NCBI RefSeq assembly: GCF_001431525.1
Contig: NZ_LDJH01000027.1
Location: 31,007-95,006, forward strand
Origin: Stenotrophomonas koreensis
GTDB taxonomy: Bacteria; Pseudomonadota; Gammaproteobacteria; Xanthomonadales; Xanthomonadaceae
Direction: 5' to 3'
DNA: 64,000 nucleotides
Position numbers and translations under genes: made by a program. Below, piece by piece: positions 14,481 to 23,724 of the stretch. The number at the start of each line of letters is the position of its first letter. Position 1 is the stretch's first letter. The notes beneath the pieces are model-generated. The model was not told the origin of the DNA. It did no database searches and saw only the letters and a program-made list of their open reading frames with translations.

Positions 14481-15539
14481 TTACTGCAACCGATCCAGCT
14501 GCCACTGCCCCTGGTCAGTACGTGCACGGTACAGAAATGCTGGCGCGTGCACGTCCAGGGTGCCCAGGTCCAGCTCACTTTCACCGTTGATGCCGATGAC
14601 GGCAACCTCGCCCTGGCGCAGGTGCTGGCCGGGCTGCAGCTGTTCGGCCGGCAACTGTGGTGCAATCAACCAGGCCACATGGGCAGGATCGAGCCGATGC
14701 AGGCGGGCACGACCATCGGCCTCCAGGGCCAGTGCCGCGTCCTCATCCACCCCCAGCCCAACCACGGGCTGGCCGGACAGGTTGCGCGCCTTGTTGACGA
14801 AGGCCAGCAAACGGCCCTGGCGGTCGCGCTGGCCGAAGTGGGTGTCGGTCAACACATCCCGCAACCAGGGCACCTGCAGAAAGTCCTGTTCCAGGGTGAC
14901 GGCCTGGCCGAGCGGATCCGCCAGCGCCGACAGGCTGTCGATGCTGCCATCATCCAGTGCACCGTAGGCCCAGCCACCAAGAATCGCCAATCCCGCACTG
15001 GTACCACCGATCGGCTTGCCGGACTGCACGTGTGCGGTCAACAGCTGCTGCACCGGGGTGTCTTTCCAGAAGCGGATGTAACGGGCCTGATCCCCGCCGG
15101 CAATGAAAACCGCATCGGCGCGATCAATCAGGGCAGCCACCTCGGGGTCAAAGGCGGCGCTGCGGGCAGTGAAAACCAGGGTGCGTGCTGCGCTGACACC
15201 GCCAATTTCCTCGTAGAAATACTCCTGCATGTCGCTGCCGCCGGAGGCGCGCAGGATCAGCAGCCGGCCGCCGCCGGCGCGCTCGGCAAACCAGCGCATC
15301 GCCGAGGGAACCTCCTGCCCGCCACCCATCAGCAGCGTGCCCGGACTGGGGGCGGCAACGCCGTCACGTCGCCAGTCGCCAATGGCAAACTGCTGCACGC
15401 CGGGCAGCTGCATCACCACCGGCAGCGGCTCCACCCGCAGCAGCGGCTGTCGATGCACCACCGGTGCCGGCCCGGGCTTGCCACATGCCGCCAGCGCAAC
15501 CAGCAATCCCACCAGAAAAAATGCTTTGCGCCGCCCCAC
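14481..15539 (-). CDS. cyanophycinase-like peptidase (family S51), lipoprotein
   Basis: Serine peptidase related to cyanophycinase, which releases beta-Asp-Arg dipeptides from cyanophycin. The GTG at 15539, after AAGGGTGGT, gives 352 aa with a lipoprotein signal (VGRRKAFFLVGLLVALAAC, lipid Cys at about 19). A longer frame upstream would bury this signal. The nucleophile motif GGTSAG (Ser at about 181) and the glycine-rich LLMGGGQEV and FIAGGDQ segments fit the S51 fold. It shares an operon with an isoaspartyl peptidase and is divergent from a TonB receptor, which suggests uptake or surface use of isoaspartyl peptides. Substrate is inferred; other S51 peptidases cut alpha-Asp dipeptides. Confidence 0.85.
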   Translation of the reverse strand: MGRRKAFFLVGLLVALAACGKPGPAPVVHRQPLLRVEPLPVVMQLPGVQQFAIGDWRRDGVAAPSPGTLLMGGGQEVPSAMRWFAERAGGGRLLILRASGGSDMQEYFYEEIGGVSAARTLVFTARSAAFDPEVAALIDRADAVFIAGGDQARYIRFWKDTPVQQLLTAHVQSGKPIGGTSAGLAILGGWAYGALDDGSIDSLSALADPLGQAVTLEQDFLQVPWLRDVLTDTHFGQRDRQGRLLAFVNKARNLSGQPVVGLGVDEDAALALEADGRARLHRLDPAHVAWLIAPQLPAEQLQPGQHLRQGEVAVIGINGESELDLGTLDVHAPAFLYRARTDQGQWQLDRLQ

Positions 15540-15569
15540 GACACCACCCTTGCAGATGTAAGCGACTGA

Positions 15570-15588
15570 TTCGATAAGACTTATCGAA
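15570..15588. promoter_or_regulatory. perfect palindrome between cyanophycinase and TonB receptor genes
   Basis: TTCGATAAG-A-CTTATCGAA: two exact 9-bp arms around one base, in the 159-bp divergent region, 31 bp upstream of the cyanophycinase start. The size and symmetry suggest an operator for a dimeric repressor. No regulator gene is adjacent. Confidence 0.6.
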
Positions 15589-15628
15589 ATAGCCAATGGA
15601 TCACATTTAGGCGCAGAATACACCTGTC

Positions 15629-15647
15629 TGACACATGAATCGTGTCA
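15629..15647. promoter_or_regulatory. second inverted repeat upstream of the TonB receptor
   Basis: TGACAC-N7-GTGTCA, exact 6-bp arms, about 50 bp before the receptor start and 40 bp from the larger palindrome. Possible second operator; weaker evidence. Confidence 0.35.
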
Positions 15648-15698
15648 CGAACCAAACCTGAAGTTTCATCAAACCGTAGCGCCCAGGAGTCAGTTTTC

Positions 15699-18488
15699 AT
15701 GCGTAGACATGTCATGGTCGGTTCCATCCAACTGGCGCTACTGGCGCTTGCCGCGCCGGCAGTGGCGCAGTCATCGCCCAGCGCGCCGCAACAGCTGGAT
15801 ACCGTGCAGGTCACCGGCTCGCGGATTGCCCGCGCCCAGGTGGAAGGCCCGGCACCGGTCACCGTCATCACCGCCGAGCAGATCGCCTCCGCCGGCCTGG
15901 TCTCGGTGCCTGATGTGCTGCGCTCGCTGAGCCAGAACAGCGGCAGCGTGCAGGGCCAGCAGAACACCACCGGTGCCCAGTCCACCCCCGGTGCCCAGGC
16001 CGTGGACCTGCGCGGCCTCGGCCCCAACCACACCCTGGTGCTGATCAACGGCCGCCGTATCGCCGATTTCCCGCTGCCACTGAACGGCCGCAGCAACTTC
16101 ACCGACATCGGCAACATCCCGCTGGGGATGATCGAGCGCATCGAGGTGCTCACCGGCAGTGCTTCGGCCGTGTACGGCTCGGACGCCATGGCCGGCGTGA
16201 TCAACTTCATCCTGAAAAAATCCACTGACGGCCTGACCGTGGACTACCGCTACGGCGATACCCATGAGGGTGGCGGCGACTCGCATCGCCTGACCCTGAC
16301 CGGCGGCTTTGAAAAGGACAACTTCAGCGGCATCGTCGGCGTCGAGCTGCAGGACAAGAGTCCGCTGTGGGGCTACGAGCGCGATGTGCAGGACTCCACC
16401 GCCGATGCGCCAACCGCGCGCCGCCGACTGCCACGTCTGGTCGCCCAGCGCCTGAACTGGGAGGACGACACCAACGTCGCCCCCAGTGGCGACTGTTCGG
16501 CCATGGCCGGGCTCAACGGCGGCACCACCGTCCTGACCGAAGACCGCTATGGAGAGCCGCTGTGCGGCAGCGAACGCGCCATTGCCTACCGCACCATCGA
16601 GAACGAGCGCCGTGGCGCCACCGCCTACGGCGCGTTTGAGTACCGCTTCAACGAGGACCTGGCCTGGTTTGCCGACCTCCAGCTGGGCCACCAGAAGGTC
16701 AAGCTGCTCACCGGCACCAACGGCAATGACGTGGCCAGCGACCACATGGGCTGGGAATTCCATGACCCGGCTTCGCGCAACAACAACAGCGCCAAGGTGT
16801 TCTACAACCAGGCCACCGACAACCGCGAAATCTGGTCACGCCAGTTCAGCCCGGAAGAAGTGGGCGGGCTGGAAAACCGCATGAACACCACCACCCAGAA
16901 GACCTTCTCCATCACCACCGGCCTGCAGGGCCGCCTGGGCGAGAACTGGGACTGGGAGGCCGCCTACAACCATTCCCAGTACAAGGCCGATGTGGACATG
17001 CCGCGCATCCGCGCTGCTGCTGCCAATGAATACTTCCTCGGCCCGCTGCTCGGTTACACCTCCTCGGGCTATGCAATCTACAACCCCGACCCGGCAAAAC
17101 TGTTCTCGCCGGTATCGCCGGCCGATTTCGCCACATTCGGGGTGATGTCCACCTTCAAGCCGAAGGCCGACAACGACAACCTCAACCTCACCTTCAGCAA
17201 CAGCGCCCTGTTCACCCTGCCGGCCGGTGATGTCGGCTTTGCCGGCACCGTGGAATACGGCCAACAGTCCTATGCGATCAACCCGGACCCGCTGGCCCTG
17301 ACCGAAGACGCCTACTACGGCCCGCGCTACGGCGATGGCTCTGGCGAGCGTGACCGCTGGAGTGCCGCCGGCGAGCTGCGCCTGCCGCTGCTGGATTCCC
17401 TCCAGGCCAGCGTGGCCGGCCGCTATGACCGCTACAGCTACGGCGACCAGGACCCGGGCAAGTTCACCTACAGTCTGGGCCTGGAATGGCGTCCTCTGGA
17501 CAGCCTGCTGGTGCGCAGCTCCTACGGCACCGGCTTCCGTGCCCCGGACATGCACTACCTGTTTGCCGGCGAGGACTACTACCGCACCCGCTACGCCACC
17601 GACTACTACGCCTGCCGCAGCGACGAGCCCGGCTTCAGCGATGGTGAGTGCTATGACGACGGCAGCTGGGACGTCAGCACCTTTGACGTCTATTCCGGCA
17701 ACCAGAACCTGGACGTGGAAACCAGCAAGTCGTTCTCGGCCGGTTTCGTGTTCTCCCCGCTGGCCGGGCTGGACCTGAGCGTGGACTACTACCGCATCAA
17801 GATCAGCAACCAGGTCCAGGTGCAGGATCGTGAGCTGCTGCGCAGCACCGAAGCGGACTGCCGCCTGGGCGTGACCGATGACGGCGCCAGCGTGGACATC
17901 ACCTCGCCGACCTGTGTGGATGCGCTGGCCCGGGTGATCCGCGATGCCGATGGCGAAATCACCAGCGTGCTGTTCGCCCCGATCAACATCGCAAACGAAG
18001 AAACCTCGGGCCTGGACGTCAGCGCCAGCTACCGTTTCAGCACCGCCACGGCCGGCAACTTCCACCTCAACGGCAGCTACACCTGGGCGCGCCAGCACGA
18101 GCGTCAGCTGTATCCGGGCGATGCCTATGAGGACATGCTCGATGTCAGCTTCAGTGCCACCACCCTGCCCAGCAACAAGGGCAACCTGGGCCTGAGCTGG
18201 GACAAGGACGCCTTCGGTGCCAGCCTGTTCGGCAACTACCTGGGCCGGGTGGCCAACTATGACAACGATGCCTGGACCGACTCGACCTGGCGCTTCAACG
18301 CCAGTGCGCGCTATGACATCAACAGCCATCTGCGCGTGGCCCTGTCGGTGAACAACCTGTTCAACAAGATGCCGCCCAAGGACGCCACCTGGGCCAACTA
18401 CCCGTACTACGACACCTCCTGGTTCAGTTCGGTAGGCCGCAGCTACTACCTGCAGGTCACCTGGAAGCTGGGCGGGGCCGCACTGTAA
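15699..18488 (+). CDS. TonB-dependent outer-membrane receptor
   Basis: 929 aa from the ATG at 15699, preceded by AGGAGTC; an earlier in-frame start adds 19 residues and would mask the signal peptide. Signal peptide ends near APAVAQ. The plug domain follows (DTVQVTGSRIARAQVEG, then VPDVLRSL, LRGLGPNHTLVLINGRR and IERIEVLTGSASAVYGSDA), then a beta-barrel. The last strand reads SYYLQVTWKLGGAAL. No N-terminal signalling domain is seen, so it is not a FecA-type receptor. Divergence from the cyanophycinase/isoaspartyl peptidase pair suggests a peptide substrate rather than a siderophore. Confidence 0.93.
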   Translation: MRRHVMVGSIQLALLALAAPAVAQSSPSAPQQLDTVQVTGSRIARAQVEGPAPVTVITAEQIASAGLVSVPDVLRSLSQNSGSVQGQQNTTGAQSTPGAQAVDLRGLGPNHTLVLINGRRIADFPLPLNGRSNFTDIGNIPLGMIERIEVLTGSASAVYGSDAMAGVINFILKKSTDGLTVDYRYGDTHEGGGDSHRLTLTGGFEKDNFSGIVGVELQDKSPLWGYERDVQDSTADAPTARRRLPRLVAQRLNWEDDTNVAPSGDCSAMAGLNGGTTVLTEDRYGEPLCGSERAIAYRTIENERRGATAYGAFEYRFNEDLAWFADLQLGHQKVKLLTGTNGNDVASDHMGWEFHDPASRNNNSAKVFYNQATDNREIWSRQFSPEEVGGLENRMNTTTQKTFSITTGLQGRLGENWDWEAAYNHSQYKADVDMPRIRAAAANEYFLGPLLGYTSSGYAIYNPDPAKLFSPVSPADFATFGVMSTFKPKADNDNLNLTFSNSALFTLPAGDVGFAGTVEYGQQSYAINPDPLALTEDAYYGPRYGDGSGERDRWSAAGELRLPLLDSLQASVAGRYDRYSYGDQDPGKFTYSLGLEWRPLDSLLVRSSYGTGFRAPDMHYLFAGEDYYRTRYATDYYACRSDEPGFSDGECYDDGSWDVSTFDVYSGNQNLDVETSKSFSAGFVFSPLAGLDLSVDYYRIKISNQVQVQDRELLRSTEADCRLGVTDDGASVDITSPTCVDALARVIRDADGEITSVLFAPINIANEETSGLDVSASYRFSTATAGNFHLNGSYTWARQHERQLYPGDAYEDMLDVSFSATTLPSNKGNLGLSWDKDAFGASLFGNYLGRVANYDNDAWTDSTWRFNASARYDINSHLRVALSVNNLFNKMPPKDATWANYPYYDTSWFSSVGRSYYLQVTWKLGGAAL

Positions 18489-18511
18489 GACGCGGCTTGA
18501 GCCTGCATGGG

Positions 18512-18541
18512 AACGCCCCGCATTGCGGGGCGTTCTTGTTT
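18512..18541 (+). terminator. rho-independent terminator of the TonB receptor gene
   Basis: Perfect 10-bp stem AACGCCCCGC / GCGGGGCGTT with a 3-nt loop and a T-rich tail, 23 bp after the stop. Confidence 0.85.
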
Positions 18542-18577
18542 ACCCCCTGCGCAGCCATCGCAGCAAACACCGCGCAC

Positions 18578-18601
18578 AAAAAACCCGCCTTGCGGCGGGT
18601 T
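18578..18601 (-). terminator. rho-independent terminator of ychF
   Basis: Minus strand: AACCCGCC-GCAA-GGCGGGTT followed by a run of T (plus-strand A-tract at 18578-18583), about 20 bp past the ychF stop. Confidence 0.88.
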
Positions 18602-18621
18602 CTTCAAACCGGTCGCATCAA

Positions 18622-19713
18622 TCAGACGTTGAAGCGGAAATGCAGCACGTCGCCTTCCTTGACGATGTAGTCCTTGCCCTCCAGGCGCAGGCGCCCGGCT
18701 TCCTTGGCACCGGCCTCGCCCTTGAGGTTGATGAAGTCGTCATAGCCAATGGTTTCGGCGCGGATGAAACCACGTTCGAAATCGGTATGGATGACGCCGG
18801 CAGCCTGCGGCGCGGTGGAACCGGCACGCAGCTGCCAGGCGCGCACTTCCTTCACCCCGGCGGTGAAGTAGGTCTGCAGGCCGAGCAGCTTGTAACCGGC
18901 GCGGATGACGCGGTTCAGGCCCGGCTCGTCCAGCCCCAGGTCCTTGAGGAACTCGTCGCGGTCGGCGTCCTCCAGCTGGGACAGCTCTTCCTCGATGGCA
19001 GCGCACACCGGCACCACTTCGGCACCCTCTTCCTGCGCACGCGCACGCACCGCGTCCAGATGCGGGTTGTTCTCGAACCCGTCCTCGGCCACGTTGGCGA
19101 TGTACATCAGCGGCTTGAGGGTGATCAGGAACATGTCACGGACCAGGGCCTTTTCCTCGGCATCCAGCCCGGCCGAGCGGGCCGAACGGCCCTGGTCGAG
19201 CACGGCCACCAGCTTTTCCAGCACCGGCTTGCGGGCCAGCGCTTCCTTGTCATTGGCCTTGGCTGCGCGGGTGGCACGGTCCAGCGCCTTGAGCACTGAT
19301 TCCAGGTCAGCCAGCGCCAGCTCGGTGTCGATGGTGTCGATGTCGGCGATCGGATCGACCTTGTTGGCCACGTGGATCACGTTGCCATCTTCGAAGCAGC
19401 GCACCACGTGGGCGATGGCGTCGGTCTCGCGGATGTGGGCCAGGAACTTGTTGCCCAGGCCCTCACCCTTGGAGGCGCCGGCCACCAGGCCAGCGATGTC
19501 CACGAACTCCATCGTGGTCGGGATCACGCGCTCGGGCTTGACGATGGCCGCCAGTGCATCCAGGCGCGGGTCCGGCACCGGCACGATGCCGGTGTTCGGC
19601 TCGATGGTGCAGAACGGGAAGTTGGCCGCGGCGATGCCGGCCTTGGTCAGGGCGTTGAACAGGGTCGACTTGCCGACGTTGGGCAGGCCGACGATGCCGC
19701 ATTTGATACCCAT
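18622..19713 (-). CDS. ychF: redox-regulated ATPase YchF (Obg family)
   Basis: Obg-family P-loop protein that prefers ATP and associates with ribosomes. 363 aa from the ATG at 19713 ([20 protein letters not shown]), the same length as E. coli YchF. Walker A is GLPNVGKST and G3 is DIAGL; a coiled-coil insertion (about 130-200) and a C-terminal TGS domain ending VLHFRFNV follow. A start 5 codons upstream is possible but not conserved. It follows pth by about 60 bp, the usual pth-ychF order. Confidence 0.97.
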   Translation of the reverse strand: MGIKCGIVGLPNVGKSTLFNALTKAGIAAANFPFCTIEPNTGIVPVPDPRLDALAAIVKPERVIPTTMEFVDIAGLVAGASKGEGLGNKFLAHIRETDAIAHVVRCFEDGNVIHVANKVDPIADIDTIDTELALADLESVLKALDRATRAAKANDKEALARKPVLEKLVAVLDQGRSARSAGLDAEEKALVRDMFLITLKPLMYIANVAEDGFENNPHLDAVRARAQEEGAEVVPVCAAIEEELSQLEDADRDEFLKDLGLDEPGLNRVIRAGYKLLGLQTYFTAGVKEVRAWQLRAGSTAPQAAGVIHTDFERGFIRAETIGYDDFINLKGEAGAKEAGRLRLEGKDYIVKEGDVLHFRFNV

Positions 19714-19775
19714 GAGATTGCTCCGCAATAGTTTCGAGACTGGGCGCTATCGGCTCGCAAGCCGGCACTGCCCAA

Positions 19776-20357
19776 TCACGTTTTGGTGGTATGAAGGCGC
19801 TTCATCGCCTCGTTGAAATCACCTGCCACCGCCAGCGGCAGTACATCGATGGCGGCATCGATGGCCCGATCCTGCAGGATCTGCTCATCACTGCCCGGGC
19901 GCGAGAGCACCCAGCCAACCACCCGCTCCTTGCTGCCGGGATGGCCAATGCCGACGCGCAGACGGTGGAACCGGCCATGTCCGAGCAGGCGGATGATGTC
20001 GCGCAGGCCGTTCTGGCCGCCATGGCCGCCGTCAAACTTCAAGCGGGCAACACCAGCAGCCAGATCCAGCTCGTCATGCGCCACCAAGGTCTGCTCGGGC
20101 GCAATTTTCCAGAACTGCTGGGCAGCAATCACCGACTTGCCAGACAGGTTCATGAAGGTGGCCGGCTTGAGCAACCAGACCGCTTGCCCGGCGATATCCA
20201 CCTTGCAGGTCTGCCCGAACAGCTTGGCGTCCACGCTCCAGCGTGCACCGGCCTTTTCTGCCAGGGCTTCAACGAAATGAAACCCGGCGTTGTGCCGGGT
20301 TCGGGCATGTTCGGCACCGGGGTTGCCCAGGCCGACGATCAGTTTCAGACCACTCAT
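19776..20357 (-). CDS. pth: peptidyl-tRNA hydrolase
   Basis: Releases peptides from peptidyl-tRNAs that drop off the ribosome. 193 aa. N-terminal KLIVGLGNPGAEHARTRHNA contains the conserved Asn and catalytic His of the family (TRHNAG); KPATFMNLSGKSV and the AHDELDL segment with its conserved Asp are also present. It lies between rplY and ychF, with a hairpin just upstream. Confidence 0.97.
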   Translation of the reverse strand: MSGLKLIVGLGNPGAEHARTRHNAGFHFVEALAEKAGARWSVDAKLFGQTCKVDIAGQAVWLLKPATFMNLSGKSVIAAQQFWKIAPEQTLVAHDELDLAAGVARLKFDGGHGGQNGLRDIIRLLGHGRFHRLRVGIGHPGSKERVVGWVLSRPGSDEQILQDRAIDAAIDVLPLAVAGDFNEAMKRLHTTKT

Positions 20358-20380
20358 GTCCGCTCTGCGACTCCTTCATG

Positions 20381-20407
20381 ACAGGGCCCGCCAGTGGCGG
20401 GCCCTGT
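20381..20407 (-). terminator. rplY-pth intercistronic hairpin
   Basis: Perfect 12-bp stem ACAGGGCCCGCC / GGCGGGCCCTGT with a 3-nt loop, 14 bp after the rplY stop. No T-run follows, so it may be partial or rho-assisted, or protect the rplY message. Confidence 0.5.
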
Positions 20408-20421
20408 ACACACAGCCAGGA

Positions 20422-20988
20422 TTACTTGGCGGTGACCACAGCGGTGTTGTGGTCGGCGCCCAGCTTCAGGGCCGGGATTTCCACGCCTTCCGGCAGCTTC
20501 AGGTCCGACAGGTAGACCATGTCACCGGCCTTCAGCTCGGACAGGTCCACTTCGATGGACTGCGGCAGGTTGCCCGGCAGGCAGGCGATGGTGACGTCCT
20601 TCAGCTCGTGCGAGACGGTCACGTCGGCGGACTTGCCGGCCGGCGAGATCTCTTCATTGATGAAGGTCAGCGGCACCGAAGCGACCAGCACTTCGTTGGC
20701 GTTCACGCGCTGGAAGTCCAGGTGCAGGATCTGCTGCTTGAACGGGTGACGCTGCAGGTCACGCAGCAGCACCTGCTGGGTGGTGCCATCCAGGTTCAGG
20801 GTGATGATCGAGGAGTAGAACCACTCGTTGTGCTGGGCCAGCCAGATTTCGTTGTGGTTGAACTGGACCATTGCCGGCTCACGGCCACCGCCATAGACGA
20901 TGCCCGGGACCGAACCGGCGCGACGCAGGCGGCGGCTCGCACCCTGACCTTGCACTTCGCGCAGGGAAACCTTGATTTCGTTTGCCAT
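20422..20988 (-). CDS. rplY: 50S ribosomal protein L25/general stress protein Ctc
   Basis: Binds 5S rRNA. 188 aa from the ATG at 20988 (MANEIKVSLREVQGQGASRR): N-terminal L25 domain plus the C-terminal beta domain of the long TL5/Ctc type (LPEGVEIPALKLG). The upstream part of the open frame overlaps the prs end region and is not L25-like. The prs-rplY-pth-ychF order is typical. Confidence 0.95.
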   Translation of the reverse strand: MANEIKVSLREVQGQGASRRLRRAGSVPGIVYGGGREPAMVQFNHNEIWLAQHNEWFYSSIITLNLDGTTQQVLLRDLQRHPFKQQILHLDFQRVNANEVLVASVPLTFINEEISPAGKSADVTVSHELKDVTIACLPGNLPQSIEVDLSELKAGDMVYLSDLKLPEGVEIPALKLGADHNTAVVTAK

Positions 20989-21064
20989 GTTTGCATTTCT
21001 CATTGGTTGCACTGCCTCGCGGCAGGGCGTGAATGACTCTTCCGCGACCAGAAGAGCCAGGAAA

Positions 21065-21085
21065 GCGCCGACAGGAGGTCGGCGC
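21065..21085 (-). terminator. hairpin after prs
   Basis: Minus strand: GCGCCGAC-CTCCT-GTCGGCGC then TTTCC, directly after the prs stop. The short T-tract suggests partial termination before rplY. Confidence 0.5.
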
Positions 21086-21092
21086 CGGGAGG

Positions 21093-22052
21093 TCAGTCGA
21101 CGTACATCGAGCTGACCGACTCGCCGAAGGCGATGCGACGCATCGTTTCGGCCAGCATTTCGGCCACCGAGATCTGGCGGATCTTCGGGCACAGGCGTGC
21201 CACGTCAGACAGCGGGATCGTATCGGTTACCACCAGCTCATCGAGCTGGGAGTTGTTCAGGTTGTCCACTGCCGGGCCGGAGAGCACGGCATGGGTGCAG
21301 TAGGCAGCCACCTTCAGTGCACCGCGCGCCTTCAGGGCAGCAGCGGCCGCACACAGGGTGCCGGCGGTGTCGACGATGTCATCGACCATCACGCAGTTCT
21401 TGCCTTCCACGTCACCGATGATGTTCATCACGGTGGCAACGTTGGCGCGCGGACGGCGCTTGTCGATGATCGCCAGTTCGGCATCGTCCAGCCGCTTGGC
21501 CACCGCACGCGCACGCACAACGCCACCCACGTCCGGGCTGACCACGATCAGGTTCTGGGTGCCATAGGCGCGCCAGATATCGGCCAGCAGCAGCGGCGAG
21601 GCGTAGACATTGTCCACCGGCATGTCGAAGAAGCCCTGGATCTGATCCGCATGCAGGTCCACGGTCAGGATCTGGTCGGTATGCACGGCCGAGAACATCT
21701 TGGCCGCTACCTTGGCGGTGATCGGCACGCGCGAGGAACGCATGCGGCGGTCCTGGCGGGCATAGCCGAAGTACGGCACCACGGCGGTGACGCTGCTGGC
21801 ACTGGCGCGCTTGAGCGCGTCGATGATCACCAGCAGCTCCATCAGGTTCTCGGCGCTGGGCGCACAGGTCGGCTGTACGACGAACACGTCCTGCTTGCGG
21901 ACGTTTTCCTGGATCTCGACCTGTACTTCACCATCGGAGAAGTGCGACACCAGCATCTTGCCCGGGCGGATGCCCAGTTCCTTGCAGATGTCGTGGGCCA
22001 GACGCTTGTTGGCGTTGCCGGAGAAGACCAGCAGATTGGGGGAGTCTTGCAT
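21093..22052 (-). CDS. prs: ribose-phosphate pyrophosphokinase
   Basis: Makes PRPP from ribose 5-phosphate and ATP for nucleotide, His and Trp synthesis. 319 aa. Conserved [15 protein letters not shown], the catalytic flexible loop [11 protein letters not shown], the metal-binding [12 protein letters not shown] and the PRPP loop [12 protein letters not shown] are all seen. It lies downstream of tRNA-Gln and ispE in the conserved lolB-ispE-prs-rplY-pth string. Confidence 0.98.
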   Translation of the reverse strand: MQDSPNLLVFSGNANKRLAHDICKELGIRPGKMLVSHFSDGEVQVEIQENVRKQDVFVVQPTCAPSAENLMELLVIIDALKRASASSVTAVVPYFGYARQDRRMRSSRVPITAKVAAKMFSAVHTDQILTVDLHADQIQGFFDMPVDNVYASPLLLADIWRAYGTQNLIVVSPDVGGVVRARAVAKRLDDAELAIIDKRRPRANVATVMNIIGDVEGKNCVMVDDIVDTAGTLCAAAAALKARGALKVAAYCTHAVLSGPAVDNLNNSQLDELVVTDTIPLSDVARLCPKIRQISVAEMLAETMRRIAFGESVSSMYVD

Positions 22053-22139
22053 GGGGGAGCTCTGCGCGGAGGAATACGGTATCGATGCGGCACTACAGCG
22101 GCACCGGTGCGGCCCGTCCCGGACGTTACCGGCGTCAAA

Positions 22140-22216
22140 TGGCAGGGATGGTAGGATTCGAACCTACGAATGCCAGGATCAAAACCTGGTGCCTTGGGCC
22201 TCTTGGCGACATCCCT
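22140..22216 (-). tRNA. tRNA-Gln (anticodon TTG)
   Basis: 77 nt, acceptor AGGGATG / CATCCCT with encoded CCA and T-arm GGTTCGAATCC. Anticodon TTG at 22180-22182. It lies 3 bp after ispE, between ispE and prs, so it is probably cut from a shared transcript. Confidence 0.96.
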
Positions 22217-22219
22217 ACA

Positions 22220-23095
22220 TCAAACGTCCATCGCGTCCAGCGCATCGAGCAATGGCGAACGGTCAACACCCGCCACCACCCGCGCTTGCAGCATCTTTGG
22301 CAAAGACTCCAGCGCCTGCTGTGCAGCGTCGCGCGTGGGGTATTCAACAAAGCAGCCGCTCCCCGATCCGGTAAGGCGTGGCGTACCGACCTGTGCCAGG
22401 AGCTGGAACGCCGCCTCTACAGCAGGCTCCAGTGCACGCAGCACAGGCTCGAACGCGTTGCCGGTCAGAGCCCCGGAAGCGAAGTCGCCTATTATCACCG
22501 CAGGGGTATCACGCGTCAATCTTTCGGACCGGAAGAGCGCGGCTGTCGGCACGTGCACCCCGGGATCAACCAGCAGATACCACGCCGGCGGCAGGGTGAT
22601 GGGGGTCAGCCGCTCACCGACGCCCTCGGCCCAGGCATTGTGCCCGCGCACGAACACCGGCACATCGGCACCCAGTGCCAGCCCCAGTTCAGCCAATGCA
22701 TCCACCGACAACCCGGTCTTCCACAGGCGGTTGAGCACCACCAGCACGGTGGCCGCATCCGAAGAGCCGCCCCCGAAACCGCCGCCAGCCGGCACCTGCT
22801 TGTCGACACGGATTTCCGCGCCCTGGCCACAGTCGGTAGCCTGCTGCAGGACCCGGGCCGCACGCACCGCCAGGTCCTGTTCAGGGGCAACCCCGGCCAC
22901 CGAATCGCCGATGCGCAGGATCTGCCCGTCACTGCGCGTGCGCAGACCGATGCGATCGCCCCAGTCGAGCAGGCGGAATACCGTCTGCAGCAGGTGATAG
23001 CCATCGGCACGACGCCCGGTGATGTGCAAAAACAGGTTCAACTTCGCCGGTGCCGGCCACCACGACCAAGCGCCAGCCTCACTTGCATCCATCAT
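22220..23095 (-). CDS. ispE: 4-diphosphocytidyl-2-C-methyl-D-erythritol kinase
   Basis: GHMP-family kinase of the MEP isoprenoid pathway. 291 aa from the ATG at 23095, which overlaps the lolB stop (ATGA). Substrate motif [23 protein letters not shown]-binding glycine-rich loop [14 protein letters not shown], and C-terminal [13 protein letters not shown] longer frame adds six residues inside lolB. Confidence 0.97.
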   Translation of the reverse strand: MMDASEAGAWSWWPAPAKLNLFLHITGRRADGYHLLQTVFRLLDWGDRIGLRTRSDGQILRIGDSVAGVAPEQDLAVRAARVLQQATDCGQGAEIRVDKQVPAGGGFGGGSSDAATVLVVLNRLWKTGLSVDALAELGLALGADVPVFVRGHNAWAEGVGERLTPITLPPAWYLLVDPGVHVPTAALFRSERLTRDTPAVIIGDFASGALTGNAFEPVLRALEPAVEAAFQLLAQVGTPRLTGSGSGCFVEYPTRDAAQQALESLPKMLQARVVAGVDRSPLLDALDAMDV

Positions 23096-23724
23096 GGTTC
23101 CCAACCCGTCCACTGGTCGACCAGCAGGCGCACCCGCGCCTGTCCATTGACCGCATCGATCCGCCGTGGCAACGCCGGGCGCGTACCCTCGGCGTCATAC
23201 CACTGGCTGAAATGCACCTCCCAGTCATCCTGCCGCGCCTGCAACGGGCGTCCGGCGCCATCGCGCTGCAGCGCCGAGGCATCGCTGGCGAGCACCCCGC
23301 GCACCCAGTCGCCCAGGCTGGCGATGGGCAGGTCCCAGCCGGTGGACTGCTGGACCAGCGCGCGCGCATCGCTGCCCTGGCGCGTGCCGCCCTGCAGCCC
23401 CTCCAGACGGGCCTGGCCGCTGGCAAAATCCATCGACAACTCCCAACCCTGGCGGGTCACCGGCGCACTGAGCCGGGCAGAAAAGCCGTTGCCGGCCTGC
23501 GCCCAGTCCAGGCGACCGCTGCCGCCATCGCGGCCATTGCTCACCGCCACGCGACCGGAAAAACCCCACTCCAGCTGCGCCAGCACCTGGCGCACGCGGG
23601 CCCGCTCTGCCTGCAGGGCCTGCGCATCGGGCACGGCCACCGGCGGGGGCGCCGACACGTGCGGCAGGCTGCTGCAGCCACTGAGGGCCAGCACAGAGAG
23701 ACTGATCAACAGGCGTTTTTTCAT
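23092..23724 (-). CDS. lolB: outer-membrane lipoprotein insertion protein LolB
   Basis: Receives lipoproteins from LolA and inserts them in the outer membrane. 210 aa; lipoprotein signal [17 protein letters not shown] with lipid Cys17 and Ser at +2. The [11 protein letters not shown] start of the open beta-barrel is seen. It overlaps the TPR gene by 4 bp and ispE by 4 bp. Confidence 0.93.
   Translation of the reverse strand: MKKRLLISLSVLALSGCSSLPHVSAPPPVAVPDAQALQAERARVRQVLAQLEWGFSGRVAVSNGRDGGSGRLDWAQAGNGFSARLSAPVTRQGWELSMDFASGQARLEGLQGGTRQGSDARALVQQSTGWDLPIASLGDWVRGVLASDASALQRDGAGRPLQARQDDWEVHFSQWYDAEGTRPALPRRIDAVNGQARVRLLVDQWTGWEP

Noticed and set aside
16836..18329. A 497-codon minus-strand frame opposite the TonB receptor
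   Set aside because: The receptor frame has plug and barrel features; the antisense protein is low-complexity Val/Ala/Gly.
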